From Amycolatopsis acidiphila (GTDB lineage Bacteria; Actinomycetota; Actinomycetes; Mycobacteriales; Pseudonocardiaceae), in contig NZ_CP090063.1 in NCBI RefSeq assembly GCF_021391495.1, positions 930,001 through 994,000 of the forward strand: DNA of 64,000 nt. The letters run 5' to 3'. Position 1 is the first letter of the stretch, and each line of letters opens with the position of its first letter. Under the pieces are notes generated by a model that saw only the letters and a program-made list of their open reading frames with translations, was not told the DNA's origin and made no database searches. The position numbers and the translations under genes are program-made. Below are positions 7,641-16,723 of this stretch, piece by piece.

Positions 7641-8939
7641 ATGGGGAAGGGCAAGAGGCGGGTCGCGGCCGTCCTCGGCGCAGGGATGCTGGCGTCGGGC
7701 GCGCTCGCCGCGTGCAGTTCCGACAAGGGCATCACGATCAACATCTACTACGCGCCCGAGGACACGTTCCAGAGCGTCGTGGACAACTGCAACGCCCAGG
7801 CCGGGGGCCGCTACCACATCGTCTACAACAAGCTGCAGCGCGGCGCCGACGACCAGCGGCAGGGGATGGTCCGCAGGCTCGCCGCGGGCGACAAGGGTCT
7901 GGACATCCTGGGGCTCGACGTGACCTGGGTGCCCGAGTTCGCCGAGGCCGGCTGGGCCGAGGAGTGGACGGGTGCCGACAAGGCCGCCGCCGAGCAGGGT
8001 GTCCTACCGGGACCGCTGAAAACGGCCACCTGGAACGGAAAGCTCTACGCCGCCACGAAGAACACCAACGTCCAGCTGCTCTGGTACGACGATCGGATCA
8101 CCCCGCAGCCGCCGCAGACCTGGGACCAGATGATGGCGCAGGCGCAGCAGCTCAAGGCCCAGGGCAAGCCGCACGCGGTGCTGTTCACCGGTGCCCAGTA
8201 CGAGGGCCTCGTGGTCGTCTACAACACGCTGGTCGAGTCCGCGGGCGGGCACATCCTCTCCGACGACGGCAAGTCCGTGGTGATGGACGCGGGCGCGGTG
8301 AAGGCGCTGGAGATCCTCAAGCAGGTCACCTCGACCGGCATCACCGACCCGTCGCTGACGAACCAGAAGGAGGACGAAACCCGCCAGGCCTTCCAGCGGG
8401 GCAACGGCGCCTTCGAGCTGAACTGGCCGTTTGTCTACGCCTCCTACGCCAAGGAACAGCCGGCGGACCTGCCGCACTTCAAGTGGACGACCTACCCCGA
8501 GGTCAACCCCGGCCAGCCGGCGAAGACCACGATCGGCGGCTACGACCTCGCGGTCAGCTCGTACTCCCAGCACAAGCCGGAGGCGTTCGAGGCCGCGTTG
8601 TGCTTGCGCGACAAGGACAACCAGAAGTTCTCCGCGCTCAAGGACGGGGTGCCGCCGAGCATCGAGTCGCTCTACACCGACAACACGCCGCTCGACGCGA
8701 GCAAACCGGTGAACCCGGACGACAACCCGAGCATGCAGACCGCGTACCCGATGCGTGACACCATTCTCGCCGCGCTGAAGAACGCGGCGGTGCGGCCGCT
8801 CACCCCGGCCTACCAGAGCCTGTCGACGGTCATCTCCAAGGTGCTCTCGCCGCCGTCGAAGATCGACCCGCAGAAGACCGCGGACGAGTTGCGCAGCCAG
8901 CTTTCCGACGCGCTCCAGTCGAAAGGTGTGATCCCGTGA
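7641..8939 (+). CDS. lpqY: Trehalose/sugar ABC transporter substrate-binding lipoprotein, LpqY-like
   Basis: The 432-residue protein is an extracellular solute-binding protein. It has a lysine/arginine-rich N terminus, a hydrophobic core and a lipobox LAAC with Cys25 as the lipidation site. The mature part has the two-lobe sugar-binding architecture of family 1 binding proteins. Gene order (binding protein, two permeases, MalK-type ATPase) and the neighbours tatB-mrp upstream and corA downstream match LpqY-SugABC of mycobacteria, which recycles trehalose released during envelope mycolylation. Organisms of the Amycolatopsis type lack mycolic acids, so here it may simply import trehalose or another disaccharide. 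Confidence 0.88.
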   Translation: MGKGKRRVAAVLGAGMLASGALAACSSDKGITINIYYAPEDTFQSVVDNCNAQAGGRYHIVYNKLQRGADDQRQGMVRRLAAGDKGLDILGLDVTWVPEFAEAGWAEEWTGADKAAAEQGVLPGPLKTATWNGKLYAATKNTNVQLLWYDDRITPQPPQTWDQMMAQAQQLKAQGKPHAVLFTGAQYEGLVVVYNTLVESAGGHILSDDGKSVVMDAGAVKALEILKQVTSTGITDPSLTNQKEDETRQAFQRGNGAFELNWPFVYASYAKEQPADLPHFKWTTYPEVNPGQPAKTTIGGYDLAVSSYSQHKPEAFEAALCLRDKDNQKFSALKDGVPPSIESLYTDNTPLDASKPVNPDDNPSMQTAYPMRDTILAALKNAAVRPLTPAYQSLSTVISKVLSPPSKIDPQKTADELRSQLSDALQSKGVIP

Positions 8940-9886
8940 GCTCCGCCGTTACCGAAACCCCGGTGGCACAGCCGAGACCGGGAAAGAAGGGCAAACCCGC
9001 GCTCAGCGAGGGCAAGAAGGCTGAGCGGCGGCTGGGGCTGCTGCTGTGCGCGCCCGCGGCCATCGTAATGCTGCTCGTCACTGCCTATCCGATCCTCTAC
9101 TCCGTCTGGCTCTCGCTGCAGCGCTACGACCTGAGGTTCCCGGCGCAGCAGAAGTTCATCGGCTTCGCCAACTACGCGGCCGTGCTGACCAATTCGTACT
9201 GGTGGACCGCCTTCGGCACCACGATGCTGATCACCGTCGTGTCCGTGGCGATCGAGCTGGTGCTGGGCATGCTGCTCGCGCTGATCATGCATCGCACGAT
9301 CGTCGGGCGCGGCCTGGTCCGCACGGTTTCCCTGATCCCGTACGGCATCGTGACGGTGGTGGCGGCGTTCTCGTGGTACTACGCGTGGACGCCGGGCACC
9401 GGCTACCTGGCGAACCTGCTGGGCCCGGACGCCGCGCCGCTGACGCAGTACATCCCGTCGCTGCTGATCATCGTGCTGGCCGAGGTGTGGAAGACGACCC
9501 CGTTCATGGCGCTGCTGCTGATGGCCGGGCTCGCGCTGGTGCCCGACGACCTGCTCAAGGCGGCGGCGATGGACGGGGCGAACGCGTGGCAGCGGTTCAC
9601 CAAGGTGATGGTGCCGGTGATGAAGCCGGCGATCCTGGTGGCGCTGCTGTTCCGCACGCTCGACGCGTTCCGCATCTTCGACAACATCTTCGTGCTCACG
9701 TCCGGCGCGAACGACACGTCGTCGGTGTCCATGCAGACCTACAACAACCTGCTGAAGGGTCTGAACCTCGGCATCGGCTCGACGATGGCCGTGCTGATCT
9801 TCATCACGGTCGCGATCCTCGCGTTCATCTTCATCAAACTGTTCGGCACCGCGGCGCCGGGCTCGGACACGGGAGGTAAGCGCTGA
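8936..9886 (+). CDS. sugA: Sugar ABC transporter permease, SugA-like
   Basis: The 316-residue MalF-type permease begins with a GTG that overlaps the lpqY stop by 4 bp, so the two are coupled. After about 40 polar residues come six membrane segments. The cytoplasmic EAA loop that contacts the ATPase reads [19 protein letters not shown] (about 200-218). It pairs with the following permease to form the membrane channel of the importer. Confidence 0.92.
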   Translation: MSSAVTETPVAQPRPGKKGKPALSEGKKAERRLGLLLCAPAAIVMLLVTAYPILYSVWLSLQRYDLRFPAQQKFIGFANYAAVLTNSYWWTAFGTTMLITVVSVAIELVLGMLLALIMHRTIVGRGLVRTVSLIPYGIVTVVAAFSWYYAWTPGTGYLANLLGPDAAPLTQYIPSLLIIVLAEVWKTTPFMALLLMAGLALVPDDLLKAAAMDGANAWQRFTKVMVPVMKPAILVALLFRTLDAFRIFDNIFVLTSGANDTSSVSMQTYNNLLKGLNLGIGSTMAVLIFITVAILAFIFIKLFGTAAPGSDTGGKR

Positions 9887-10728
9887 TGGCCATGCAGGGT
9901 GCGATCACGGCCGGACGCCGGACGCGGTGGACGCTGGTCGACATCGTCGTCGTGGTCTACGCGCTGGTGCCGGTGCTGTGGATCCTGTCGCTGTCGTTCA
10001 AGACGAAGGACACCCTCGACGACGGCAACTTCATCCCGCGCGCGTGGACGTTCCAGAACTACGCGGACATCTTCCAGACCAGCGACTTCATCCGGGCGCT
10101 GATCAACTCGATCGGCATCGCGATCATCGCGACGGCGATCGCGGTGGTGTTCGGCACGATGGCCGCGTACGCGATCGCCAGGCTCGACTTCCCCGGCAAG
10201 CAGTTCCTGGTGGGCATCTCGCTGCTGATCGCGATGTTCCCGCAGGTCTCGCTGGTGACGCCGCTGTTCAACATCGAGCGGACGCTGGGGCTGTTCGACA
10301 CCTGGCTCGGCCTGATCATCCCCTACATCACCTTCGCGCTGCCGCTGTCGATCTACACGCTCTCGGCGTTCTTCCGCGAGATCCCGTGGGAGCTGGAGAA
10401 GGCGGCGAAGATGGACGGGGCCACGCCGGGCCAGGCGTTCCGCCGGGTGATCGCGCCGCTGGCCGCGCCGGGCGTGTTCACCACGGCGATCCTGGTGTTC
10501 ATCTTCTGCTGGAACGACTTCCTGTTCGCCATCTCGCTGACGTCGACCAACGCGTCGCGCACCGTGCCGGCGGCGCTGTCGTTCTTCACCGGCGCCTCGC
10601 AGTTCGAGGACCCGACGGGGACGATCTCGGCCGCCGCCGTGGTGATCACCATTCCGATCATCGTGTTCGTGTTGTTCTTCCAGCGCCGTATCGTCGCGGG
10701 GCTGACCTCCGGTGCCGTGAAGGGGTAA
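9886..10728 (+). CDS. sugB: Sugar ABC transporter permease, SugB-like
   Basis: The 280-residue MalG-type permease overlaps sugA by one base (TGATG). It has six membrane segments and the EAA loop [21 protein letters not shown] (about 166-186). Together with SugA it forms the transmembrane pore; the C terminus ends in a short positively charged segment. The tight spacing shows that it belongs to the same operon. Confidence 0.92.
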   Translation: MAMQGAITAGRRTRWTLVDIVVVVYALVPVLWILSLSFKTKDTLDDGNFIPRAWTFQNYADIFQTSDFIRALINSIGIAIIATAIAVVFGTMAAYAIARLDFPGKQFLVGISLLIAMFPQVSLVTPLFNIERTLGLFDTWLGLIIPYITFALPLSIYTLSAFFREIPWELEKAAKMDGATPGQAFRRVIAPLAAPGVFTTAILVFIFCWNDFLFAISLTSTNASRTVPAALSFFTGASQFEDPTGTISAAAVVITIPIIVFVLFFQRRIVAGLTSGAVKG

Positions 10729-10733
10729 GTGCC

Positions 10734-11918
10734 ATGGCTGAAATCGTTCTGGACAAGGTGAGCAAGCGCTATCCCGACGGCGCGCTCGCGGTGTCCGAAG
10801 TGGACCTGACGGTCGGGGACGGCGAGTTCATCATCCTGGTGGGGCCGTCGGGCTGCGGGAAGTCGACCACGCTGAACATGGTGGCGGGGCTGGAGGACAT
10901 CTCCTCCGGTGAGCTGCGCATCGACGGTAAGCGGATGAACGAGCGGGCGCCGAAGGACCGTGACATCGCGATGGTGTTCCAGTCCTACGCCCTGTACCCG
11001 CACATGAGCGTCCGCGAGAACATGGCCTTCCCGCTGCGGCTGGCCAAGGTGGACGACGCGACGGTGCGGGCGAAGGTCGAGGAGGCCGCGCGGATCCTGG
11101 ACCTCACCCAGCACCTGGACCGCAAGCCCGCGAACCTCTCCGGCGGGCAGCGGCAACGGGTGGCGATGGGCCGGGCGATCGTGCGCAACCCCAAGGCGTT
11201 CCTGATGGACGAGCCACTGTCCAACCTGGACGCCAAGCTGCGCGGCCAGATGCGCACGTCGGTGTCGAAGCTGCAGAAGCAACTGGGCACGACCACGCTC
11301 TACGTCACGCACGACCAGACCGAGGCGATGACGCTCGGTGACCGCGTCGTCGTGCTGCGGGCCGGCTACGTGCAGCAGATCGGCAGCCCGCAGTTCCTCT
11401 ACGACCACCCCGCGAACCTGTTCGTGGCCGGGTTCATCGGCTCGCCGTCGATGAACTTCCTGCCGGCGACGCTGGAGGACGGGCAGCTCAAGAGCCCGCT
11501 CGGGTCGTTCGCGCTGCCGGACAAGGTGCGGCGGCTGGCCGAGGCCGCGAAGGCGCCGCGCGAGGTGATCGTCGGCGTGCGCCCGGAGCACTTCGAGGAC
11601 GCCGCGCTGGTCGATGAGGCCGCCCGGAGCAGCGGTGTCACCTTCGCCGCGCACGTGGACGTGCTCGAGTCGATGGGGTCGGAGAAGTACGCCTACTTCA
11701 CGATCGAGGGGGAGCTGGCGAGCTCCTCCGAACTGGCCGAGCTGGCCGCGGACACGGGCGCGGACGACATCCCGGGCGGCGGTGCCCAGATCGTCGCCCG
11801 GCTGTCCGCGTCGTCGCCGGTGTCCGCCGGTGGCCAGGCCGAGGTCTGGTTCGACGCGACCAAGCTGCAGTTGTTCGACCCGTCCTCGGGCGCGAACCTC
11901 ACCTACGAGGAGGACTGA
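10734..11918 (+). CDS. sugC: MalK-type sugar ABC transporter ATPase, SugC-like
   Basis: This 394-residue ATPase starts at ATG 10734, 5 bp after sugB; the open frame continues upstream only as a shadow of sugB. Walker A is GPSGCGKST (about 37-45), the signature is LSGGQRQRVAMGRA (about 135-148), Walker B leads to MDEPLSNLD, and the switch His sits in VTHDQTEAM. The C-terminal third (about 240-394) is the MalK/TOBE regulatory domain. It energises the LpqY-SugAB importer from the cytoplasmic side. No regulator gene lies directly beside the operon. Confidence 0.93.
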   Translation: MAEIVLDKVSKRYPDGALAVSEVDLTVGDGEFIILVGPSGCGKSTTLNMVAGLEDISSGELRIDGKRMNERAPKDRDIAMVFQSYALYPHMSVRENMAFPLRLAKVDDATVRAKVEEAARILDLTQHLDRKPANLSGGQRQRVAMGRAIVRNPKAFLMDEPLSNLDAKLRGQMRTSVSKLQKQLGTTTLYVTHDQTEAMTLGDRVVVLRAGYVQQIGSPQFLYDHPANLFVAGFIGSPSMNFLPATLEDGQLKSPLGSFALPDKVRRLAEAAKAPREVIVGVRPEHFEDAALVDEAARSSGVTFAAHVDVLESMGSEKYAYFTIEGELASSSELAELAADTGADDIPGGGAQIVARLSASSPVSAGGQAEVWFDATKLQLFDPSSGANLTYEED

Positions 11919-12002
11919 GCCGCGGCACCCTTCCACGCTTAACCTGTTCTCAGGCCGGTGCGGGCATGCTGGAGGTGTGCAGGCGCTGAGCGGAGCGATC
12001 GC

Positions 12003-12872
12003 GTGATCGGGCTGGCGGTGGCCTGCGCGCTGTGTGCGGCGATCGCCAGTGGGCTGGGCGCCCGGCTGCAGCACGGCGGCGTCCGCGCGGAGACCCGCGA
12101 CGGCGAGCTGCACCTGCGCTCGCTGGCGCGGCTCGGCCGCAACCCGGGCTGGCTGCTCGGGTTCGCGGTGCTCGGCGTCGGGACGGTGCTGCAGATCGTC
12201 GCGCTGACGCTCGCGCCGGTGATCGTGGTGGCGCCGCTGGTGGTGCTCGCGCTGCCGGTCGTGGCAGTGCTCAGCGGACGGCGGGACCGCACCAGCATGC
12301 TCGCCATCGCGGCGGTGTCGATCGCGGTCGGGGTGTTCGTCGCCCTGTCCAGCGATGCCGCCGCGAGCCCGCGGCTGCCTCCGTCGGACGTCCTGGACGC
12401 CACGCAGATCGTGACCGTGATCGTGGCCGTGCTGGGCACGATCGCCCTGTTCGGTCGCGGCCTCGTTCGTTGTGTCGCGTTGTCCGCCGCCGCGGGTGCG
12501 GCTTACGGGCTGGTGTCGGTGCTCGTCCGGGACGTCGCGTCCACGGTGCAGACGCTCGGCCTGGCCGAACTGCCGTGGCTGGTGGCCTGCGGCGCGGTCG
12601 CGGCGTTCCTCCTCGGCGCGTGGTTCGTCCAGCTCGCCTACGCGAGCGGCCCGCCGGACGTGGTGGTCGGCTGCCAGACCATGGTGAACCCGCTGGTCGC
12701 GACGGTCCTCGGGATGACCGTCCTCGGCGAGGCACCGGCCATGCACCCGCTGACGCTCGCGCTGCTCGCGGTGTGTGGTGCGGCGGCGCTCGCGGGCATC
12801 TCGGTGCTGGTGCGTCACTATCAGGTGGTGAGCTCGCTCCGCCGTCGCAGCAGGTACTCCCGCTCGACCTGA
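12003..12872 (+). CDS. DMT-superfamily (EamA-like) membrane transporter
   Basis: The 289-residue protein has about nine or ten hydrophobic helices in two halves, as in drug/metabolite transporters of the EamA type. I chose GTG 12003, preceded by GGAG; an upstream ATG at 11958 would add a polar stretch that does not look membrane-related. The substrate is unknown. The last 17 codons overlap the 3' end of the convergent sigma factor gene by 52 bp, giving an Arg/Ser-rich tail (SSLRRRSRYSRST) after the final helix. Confidence 0.8.
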   Translation: MIGLAVACALCAAIASGLGARLQHGGVRAETRDGELHLRSLARLGRNPGWLLGFAVLGVGTVLQIVALTLAPVIVVAPLVVLALPVVAVLSGRRDRTSMLAIAAVSIAVGVFVALSSDAAASPRLPPSDVLDATQIVTVIVAVLGTIALFGRGLVRCVALSAAAGAAYGLVSVLVRDVASTVQTLGLAELPWLVACGAVAAFLLGAWFVQLAYASGPPDVVVGCQTMVNPLVATVLGMTVLGEAPAMHPLTLALLAVCGAAALAGISVLVRHYQVVSSLRRRSRYSRST

Positions 12873-13996
12873 TTTCCCACCAGGTCGAGCGCTTGTTCAT
12901 AGGCCGCGACGGCTTCGGCCTGCCTGCCCGCGCGGCGCAACAGGTCGGCACGAGCGGCGGGAAGCAGGTGCGAATCGAGGCGCACGTGCTCGAGCAGGCG
13001 CAGGCCCGCCTCCGGGCCGGACGCCATCGCCACCGCGATCGCCCGGTTGAGCTCCACCATCGGCGACGGCGCGAGCATCCCGTACAGCTCCACGATCTGC
13101 GGCCAGTCGGTCTCCTCCGGCGTCGGCGCGTCCGAGTGCACCGCCGCGATCGCCGCCTGGACGGCGTACGGTCCGGCGCTGCCGGACACGAGCTGCCGGC
13201 CCTCGTCGATCAGGGCCTGGTTCCACGATCCGCGGTCCTGTTCCTCCAGCGGCACCAGCCGTCCCACGGAATCCACCCGCGCTGCGCGACGGGCGTCGGT
13301 GAGCAACAGCAGGGCGAGCAGCCCGGACACCGCGGGCTCCGGCAGCAGTTCGTGCAGCACCCTGGAGAGCCGGATCGCCTCCTCGCACAGACCCACCTTG
13401 ATCAGCTCCGGACCCGAGGTCGCCGCGTAACCCTCGGTGAACAGCAGGTAGATCACGGCGAGGACGGCGGGCAACCGGTGTGCGAGCTCGTCCTGTCCGG
13501 GGACGCGGAACGGGATGCCGGCGCCGCGGATCTTCCGCTTCGCGCGCACGATTCGTTGCTGCACGGTGCTTTCGCTGACCAGGAACAGCCGCGCGACCTC
13601 TTCGGTGGACAGCCCGCCGAGGCAGCGCAGGATCAGCGCGACCTGGGCCTGTCGCCCGAGTGACGGGTGGCAGCAGGTGAAGAACAGCCGCAGCCGGTCG
13701 TCCAGCACCGGCCCCTCGGCCGGCGCCGGCGCGGGTTCCTCCGCGAGCGCGGCGAGCTTCGAGTCGAGTCTTCGCGCACTGCGGATCCGGTCGATCGCGC
13801 GATTGCGCGCCGTGATCACCAGCCACGCCGCCGGGTGCTCGGGCACGCCGTCGGCGCGCCACTTCGCGGCGGCGATCGCGTAGGCGTCGGCGAGGGCCTC
13901 CTCGGCGAGGTCGAAATCGCCGAGGAGACCGATCAGCCGGGCCAGCACGCGGCCGTGCTCCGCGTGGAACACGGCCACCAGCGGATCGGTGTGCAT
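12821..13996 (-). CDS. ECF RNA polymerase sigma factor of the DGPF/YCII-linked type (ECF42-like)
   Basis: The 391-residue protein is longer than ordinary ECF sigma factors. Sigma-70 region 2 (about residues 10-80, FHAEHGRVLARLIGLLGD and ITARNRAIDRIR) and region 4 (about 108-165, LGGLSTEEVARLFLVSESTVQQRI) are followed by a roughly 220-residue helical C-terminal domain (DUF6596/TPR-like). The sigma gene starts 1 bp after a YCII/DGPF gene on the same strand. This arrangement defines the ECF42 group, in which the C-terminal domain is needed for activity and no anti-sigma factor is found. Targets are probably the YCII gene itself and a few others. Confidence 0.9.
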   Translation of the reverse strand: MHTDPLVAVFHAEHGRVLARLIGLLGDFDLAEEALADAYAIAAAKWRADGVPEHPAAWLVITARNRAIDRIRSARRLDSKLAALAEEPAPAPAEGPVLDDRLRLFFTCCHPSLGRQAQVALILRCLGGLSTEEVARLFLVSESTVQQRIVRAKRKIRGAGIPFRVPGQDELAHRLPAVLAVIYLLFTEGYAATSGPELIKVGLCEEAIRLSRVLHELLPEPAVSGLLALLLLTDARRAARVDSVGRLVPLEEQDRGSWNQALIDEGRQLVSGSAGPYAVQAAIAAVHSDAPTPEETDWPQIVELYGMLAPSPMVELNRAIAVAMASGPEAGLRLLEHVRLDSHLLPAARADLLRRAGRQAEAVAAYEQALDLVGNQVEREYLLRRRSELTT

Positions 13997-13997
13997 G

Positions 13998-14327
13998 TCA
14001 GTGCGCGAGCGGCCGCACCTCGACGGCGCCCTCCCGCGCGCCGGGACACTGCGCGGCCCACTTCAGGGCCTCGTCCAGGTTCGCGCAGTCGAACACGTAG
14101 TAGCCGCCGAGTTGCTCGCGTGCTTCGGCGAACGGGCCGTCGGTGAACAGCTCCTCGTCGTCGCGCACCCGCACGGTGGTCGCGGTGGACGAGGCCAGCA
14201 GGCGGGCGCCGTCCTTGAGCACGCCGGCCTCGACCAGCTGCCGCGTGTAGTCCTCGTAGTCCGAGCTCATCCTGGTGTAGTCGGCGGGGACGCTCTCGTC
14301 GACGTAGATCATGGTCAGGTACTTCAT
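13998..14327 (-). CDS. YCII/DGPF domain protein paired with the ECF sigma factor
   Basis: This 109-residue dimeric ferredoxin-like-fold protein begins MKYLTMIYVDES and carries the DGPFAEAREQLGGYYVFD motif (about 55-72) of the YCII/DGPF family. It lies immediately upstream of the sigma gene in one operon. The biochemical role of DGPF proteins is not established; they are typical targets and partners of ECF42 sigma factors. Confidence 0.9.
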   Translation of the reverse strand: MKYLTMIYVDESVPADYTRMSSDYEDYTRQLVEAGVLKDGARLLASSTATTVRVRDDEELFTDGPFAEAREQLGGYYVFDCANLDEALKWAAQCPGAREGAVEVRPLAH

Positions 14328-14417
14328 GGCGGAATCCCTTCTCCTCGATCAGCTTGCCCGGTAAGGACGACCGGGCCGGGTGCGGATCGACAGGGGATTA
14401 CTGTGACCTGAGTCACA

Positions 14418-15083
14418 TCAGCGGCACCAGTGATCCATCGCGTCGCGGACCCGGTCCACGTCGAGCGCGGGCAACGGCAGCGGTGCCGGCCTCGCGCCGT
14501 CCGCGTGCAGGCTGTCGAACAGCAGTGCCGCGTAGCGCCGCCACTGCTCGGGGGCGACCTCGTGGGTGTACTCGGCGACCGCACCGATCATCTTGAACAG
14601 CATCGGCAGGTCCTCGGCCTCGAAGTCCGGCCGGAGCCGCCCGCCCTCCTTCGCGCGGCGGATCAGCTCCTCCGCGAGCGGGATCAGCCGGTCGCGGGCC
14701 TGGGCGACCTTGTCGTGCCCGAAGGCCGTGCTGAGCATGACGTCGTGCAGCCCGCGGTCCTCGGCGATGAGCGCGGTCGCCTCCCACAGGAAGTCCAGCA
14801 GGCCCTGCCACGGGTCTGGCCGGTCGAGCGCCTCGCTCATCAGCCTGCCGATGCCCTCGAGCCGGTCGGCGAACATCTCCTCGACCAGCTGTTCCTTGTT
14901 GCGGAAGCGGCGGTAGACGGTGCCGACGCCGAGCCCCGCGTGATGGGCGACGTCGTCGAGCGTCGTTTCCAGACCGCGTTCGCGGAAGACCTCGCGGGCG
15001 CTGGCGATGATGCGCTGCCGGTTGAGTTCGGCGTCGCGCCTGAGCGGCCGCTTCGGCGCGGTCCGCGGTGTGTCCCGCGTCAT
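14418..15083 (-). CDS. TetR-family repressor, divergent from the MFS exporter
   Basis: The 221-residue TetR/AcrR regulator has an N-terminal HTH (about residues 20-65) with TLDDVAHHAGLGVGTVYRRF as its recognition helix region, then a helical ligand-binding domain. I chose ATG 15083, preceded by AGGATGGG; an in-frame ATG at 15092 is also possible and the frame stays open well beyond it. It is divergent from an MFS exporter gene and very likely represses it in response to a toxic ligand. Confidence 0.88.
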   Translation of the reverse strand: MTRDTPRTAPKRPLRRDAELNRQRIIASAREVFRERGLETTLDDVAHHAGLGVGTVYRRFRNKEQLVEEMFADRLEGIGRLMSEALDRPDPWQGLLDFLWEATALIAEDRGLHDVMLSTAFGHDKVAQARDRLIPLAEELIRRAKEGGRLRPDFEAEDLPMLFKMIGAVAEYTHEVAPEQWRRYAALLFDSLHADGARPAPLPLPALDVDRVRDAMDHWCR

Positions 15084-15121
15084 GAATCCCATCCTAGCAA
15101 CAAGTCGAGGCCACTCCTCCA

Positions 15122-15139
15122 CTTCCTGTACGGTGGAAG
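15122..15139. promoter_or_regulatory. Candidate TetR operator (inverted repeat)
   Basis: The 100-bp space between the divergent TetR and MFS genes contains CTTCC (15122-15126 region) and GGAAG (15135-15139) as an inverted repeat with 8 bp between the arms. It sits about 40 bp upstream of both starts, a usual operator position. The arms are short, so this is a candidate only. Confidence 0.3.
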
Positions 15140-15183
15140 CAGAAGGGGAGGTCCCTACTCCACATATGTCTGCGAGGACCAGT

Positions 15184-16680
15184 ATGCCTGACTCGTCCAC
15201 GGCGGTCGTCGAACCCGGAACGGGTTCCGCGGCCGCCGAAGATCCACACCACGCGCGCCGCTGGCTGATCCTGGTGGTGATCGCGCTGGCGCAGCTGATG
15301 GTCGTGCTCGACGCGACCATCGTGAACATCGCGCTGCCCACCGCCCAGCACGACCTCGGCTTCTCCAGCGACGCGCGGCAATGGGTGGTCACCGCCTACG
15401 CGCTCGCCTTCGGCAGCCTGCTGCTGCTCGGCGGCCGGGTGGCCGACCTGTTCGGCCGCAAGTACGCCCTGCTGATCGGGCTCGGCGGGTTCGCCGTCGC
15501 GTCCGCGGTCGGCGGTGCGGCCAACGGGTTCGAGATGCTCGTCATCGCCCGCGCGGCACAGGGTGTCTTCGGCGCGCTGCTCGCGCCGGCCGCGCTTTCG
15601 CTGCTGACCACAACGTTCACCGACGTCAGGGAACGCGGCCGGGCGTTCGGCATCTTCGGGGCGATCGCCGGCGGGGGTGCCGCGGTCGGCCTGCTGCTCG
15701 GGGGCGTGCTCACCGAGTACCTCGACTGGCGCTGGTGCATGTTCGTGAACATCATCATCGCCGTGGTCGCGCTCGCCGGCGGGCTGTCGCTGCTGCGGCA
15801 CCGGCCGTCCGAGCACCGGCCGAGGCTCGACCTCCCAGGCACGGTCGCCGCGTCCGCCGGACTGTTCGCGGTGGTCTACGGCTTCTCCAACGCCGAGACC
15901 CACGACTGGTCCTCGGCACTGGTGTGGGGCTTCCTGGCCGCCGGCGTCGTGCTGCTGGGCGTGTTCGCGGTGCTGCAGAGCCGGGTCGAGCATCCGCTGC
16001 TGCCGCTGCGCGTCGTGCTCGACCGCAACCGCGGCGGCGCCAACCTGTCGGTGTTCCTGCTCGGCATCGGGATGTTCGGGATCTTCCTGTTCCTGACCTA
16101 CTACCTGCAGCAGAACCTCGGCTTCTCGCCGGTCACGTCGGGACTGGCGTTCCTGCCGATGGTCGGTGCGCTGATGCTCACTGCCACTACCGCGACGGCG
16201 GTGCTGCTGCCACGCTTCGGCCCCAGGTGGCTCGTCGCACTGGGCATGCTGATCGCGGCCGTGGGCATGTTCTGGCTCAGCGCACTGGACGTCAGCAGCA
16301 CCTACGCCGGCGGCGTGCTGTTCCCGCTGATCGTCGCCGGGCTGGGGATCGGCCTGTCGATGGCGCCGGCGATGAACGTCGCCACGGCGGGCGTCGGCGC
16401 GCACGACGCCGGGGTCGCGTCCGCGACGGTGAACACCGCGCAGCAGATCGGCGGCTCGATCGGGACCGCGCTGCTGAGCTCCATCGCGGCGAACGCCGTG
16501 TCGTCGTTCACCGCGGGCAGGGCGATGACCCCGCAGGTGGTGGCGGAGGCCGCGGTGCACAGCTACACCACGGCGTTCACCTGGGCCGCCTGGATCTTCG
16601 TGCTCGGCGCGGTGGCCTGCGGGCTGCTGCTCAAGCCGGGCGCGCCCGTGCAGAGCGAGACGCCGGCAGTCCACATGTGA
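15184..16680 (+). CDS. MFS multidrug exporter, DHA2 (14-helix, EmrB/QacA-like) family
   Basis: The 498-residue transporter starts at ATG 15184, with GAGG 8 bp upstream; an earlier in-frame ATG at 15166 lacks a good site. The family motif D1 region LDATIVNIALPTAQHDLGF follows the first helix, and motif A appears as GGRVADLFGRK (about residues 82-92). About 14 membrane helices fit the DHA2 drug:proton antiporters. Control by the divergent TetR gene is expected. The exported substrate cannot be read from sequence. Confidence 0.9.
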   Translation: MPDSSTAVVEPGTGSAAAEDPHHARRWLILVVIALAQLMVVLDATIVNIALPTAQHDLGFSSDARQWVVTAYALAFGSLLLLGGRVADLFGRKYALLIGLGGFAVASAVGGAANGFEMLVIARAAQGVFGALLAPAALSLLTTTFTDVRERGRAFGIFGAIAGGGAAVGLLLGGVLTEYLDWRWCMFVNIIIAVVALAGGLSLLRHRPSEHRPRLDLPGTVAASAGLFAVVYGFSNAETHDWSSALVWGFLAAGVVLLGVFAVLQSRVEHPLLPLRVVLDRNRGGANLSVFLLGIGMFGIFLFLTYYLQQNLGFSPVTSGLAFLPMVGALMLTATTATAVLLPRFGPRWLVALGMLIAAVGMFWLSALDVSSTYAGGVLFPLIVAGLGIGLSMAPAMNVATAGVGAHDAGVASATVNTAQQIGGSIGTALLSSIAANAVSSFTAGRAMTPQVVAEAAVHSYTTAFTWAAWIFVLGAVACGLLLKPGAPVQSETPAVHM

Positions 16681-16688
16681 CCGAGGGT

Positions 16689-16723
16689 GCGCTGCGTTCT
16701 CACTGCCGGTGGGAACGCAGCGC
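16689..16723. terminator. Bidirectional hairpin between convergent MFS and ParB-like genes
   Basis: Perfect 11-bp arms GCGCTGCGTTC (16689-16699) and GAACGCAGCGC (16713-16723) flank a 13-base loop that itself contains CAC/GTG. The structure lies 8 bp after the MFS stop and includes the last codons of the convergent ParB-like gene. No U-run follows, as is common for actinobacterial terminators. Confidence 0.6.
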
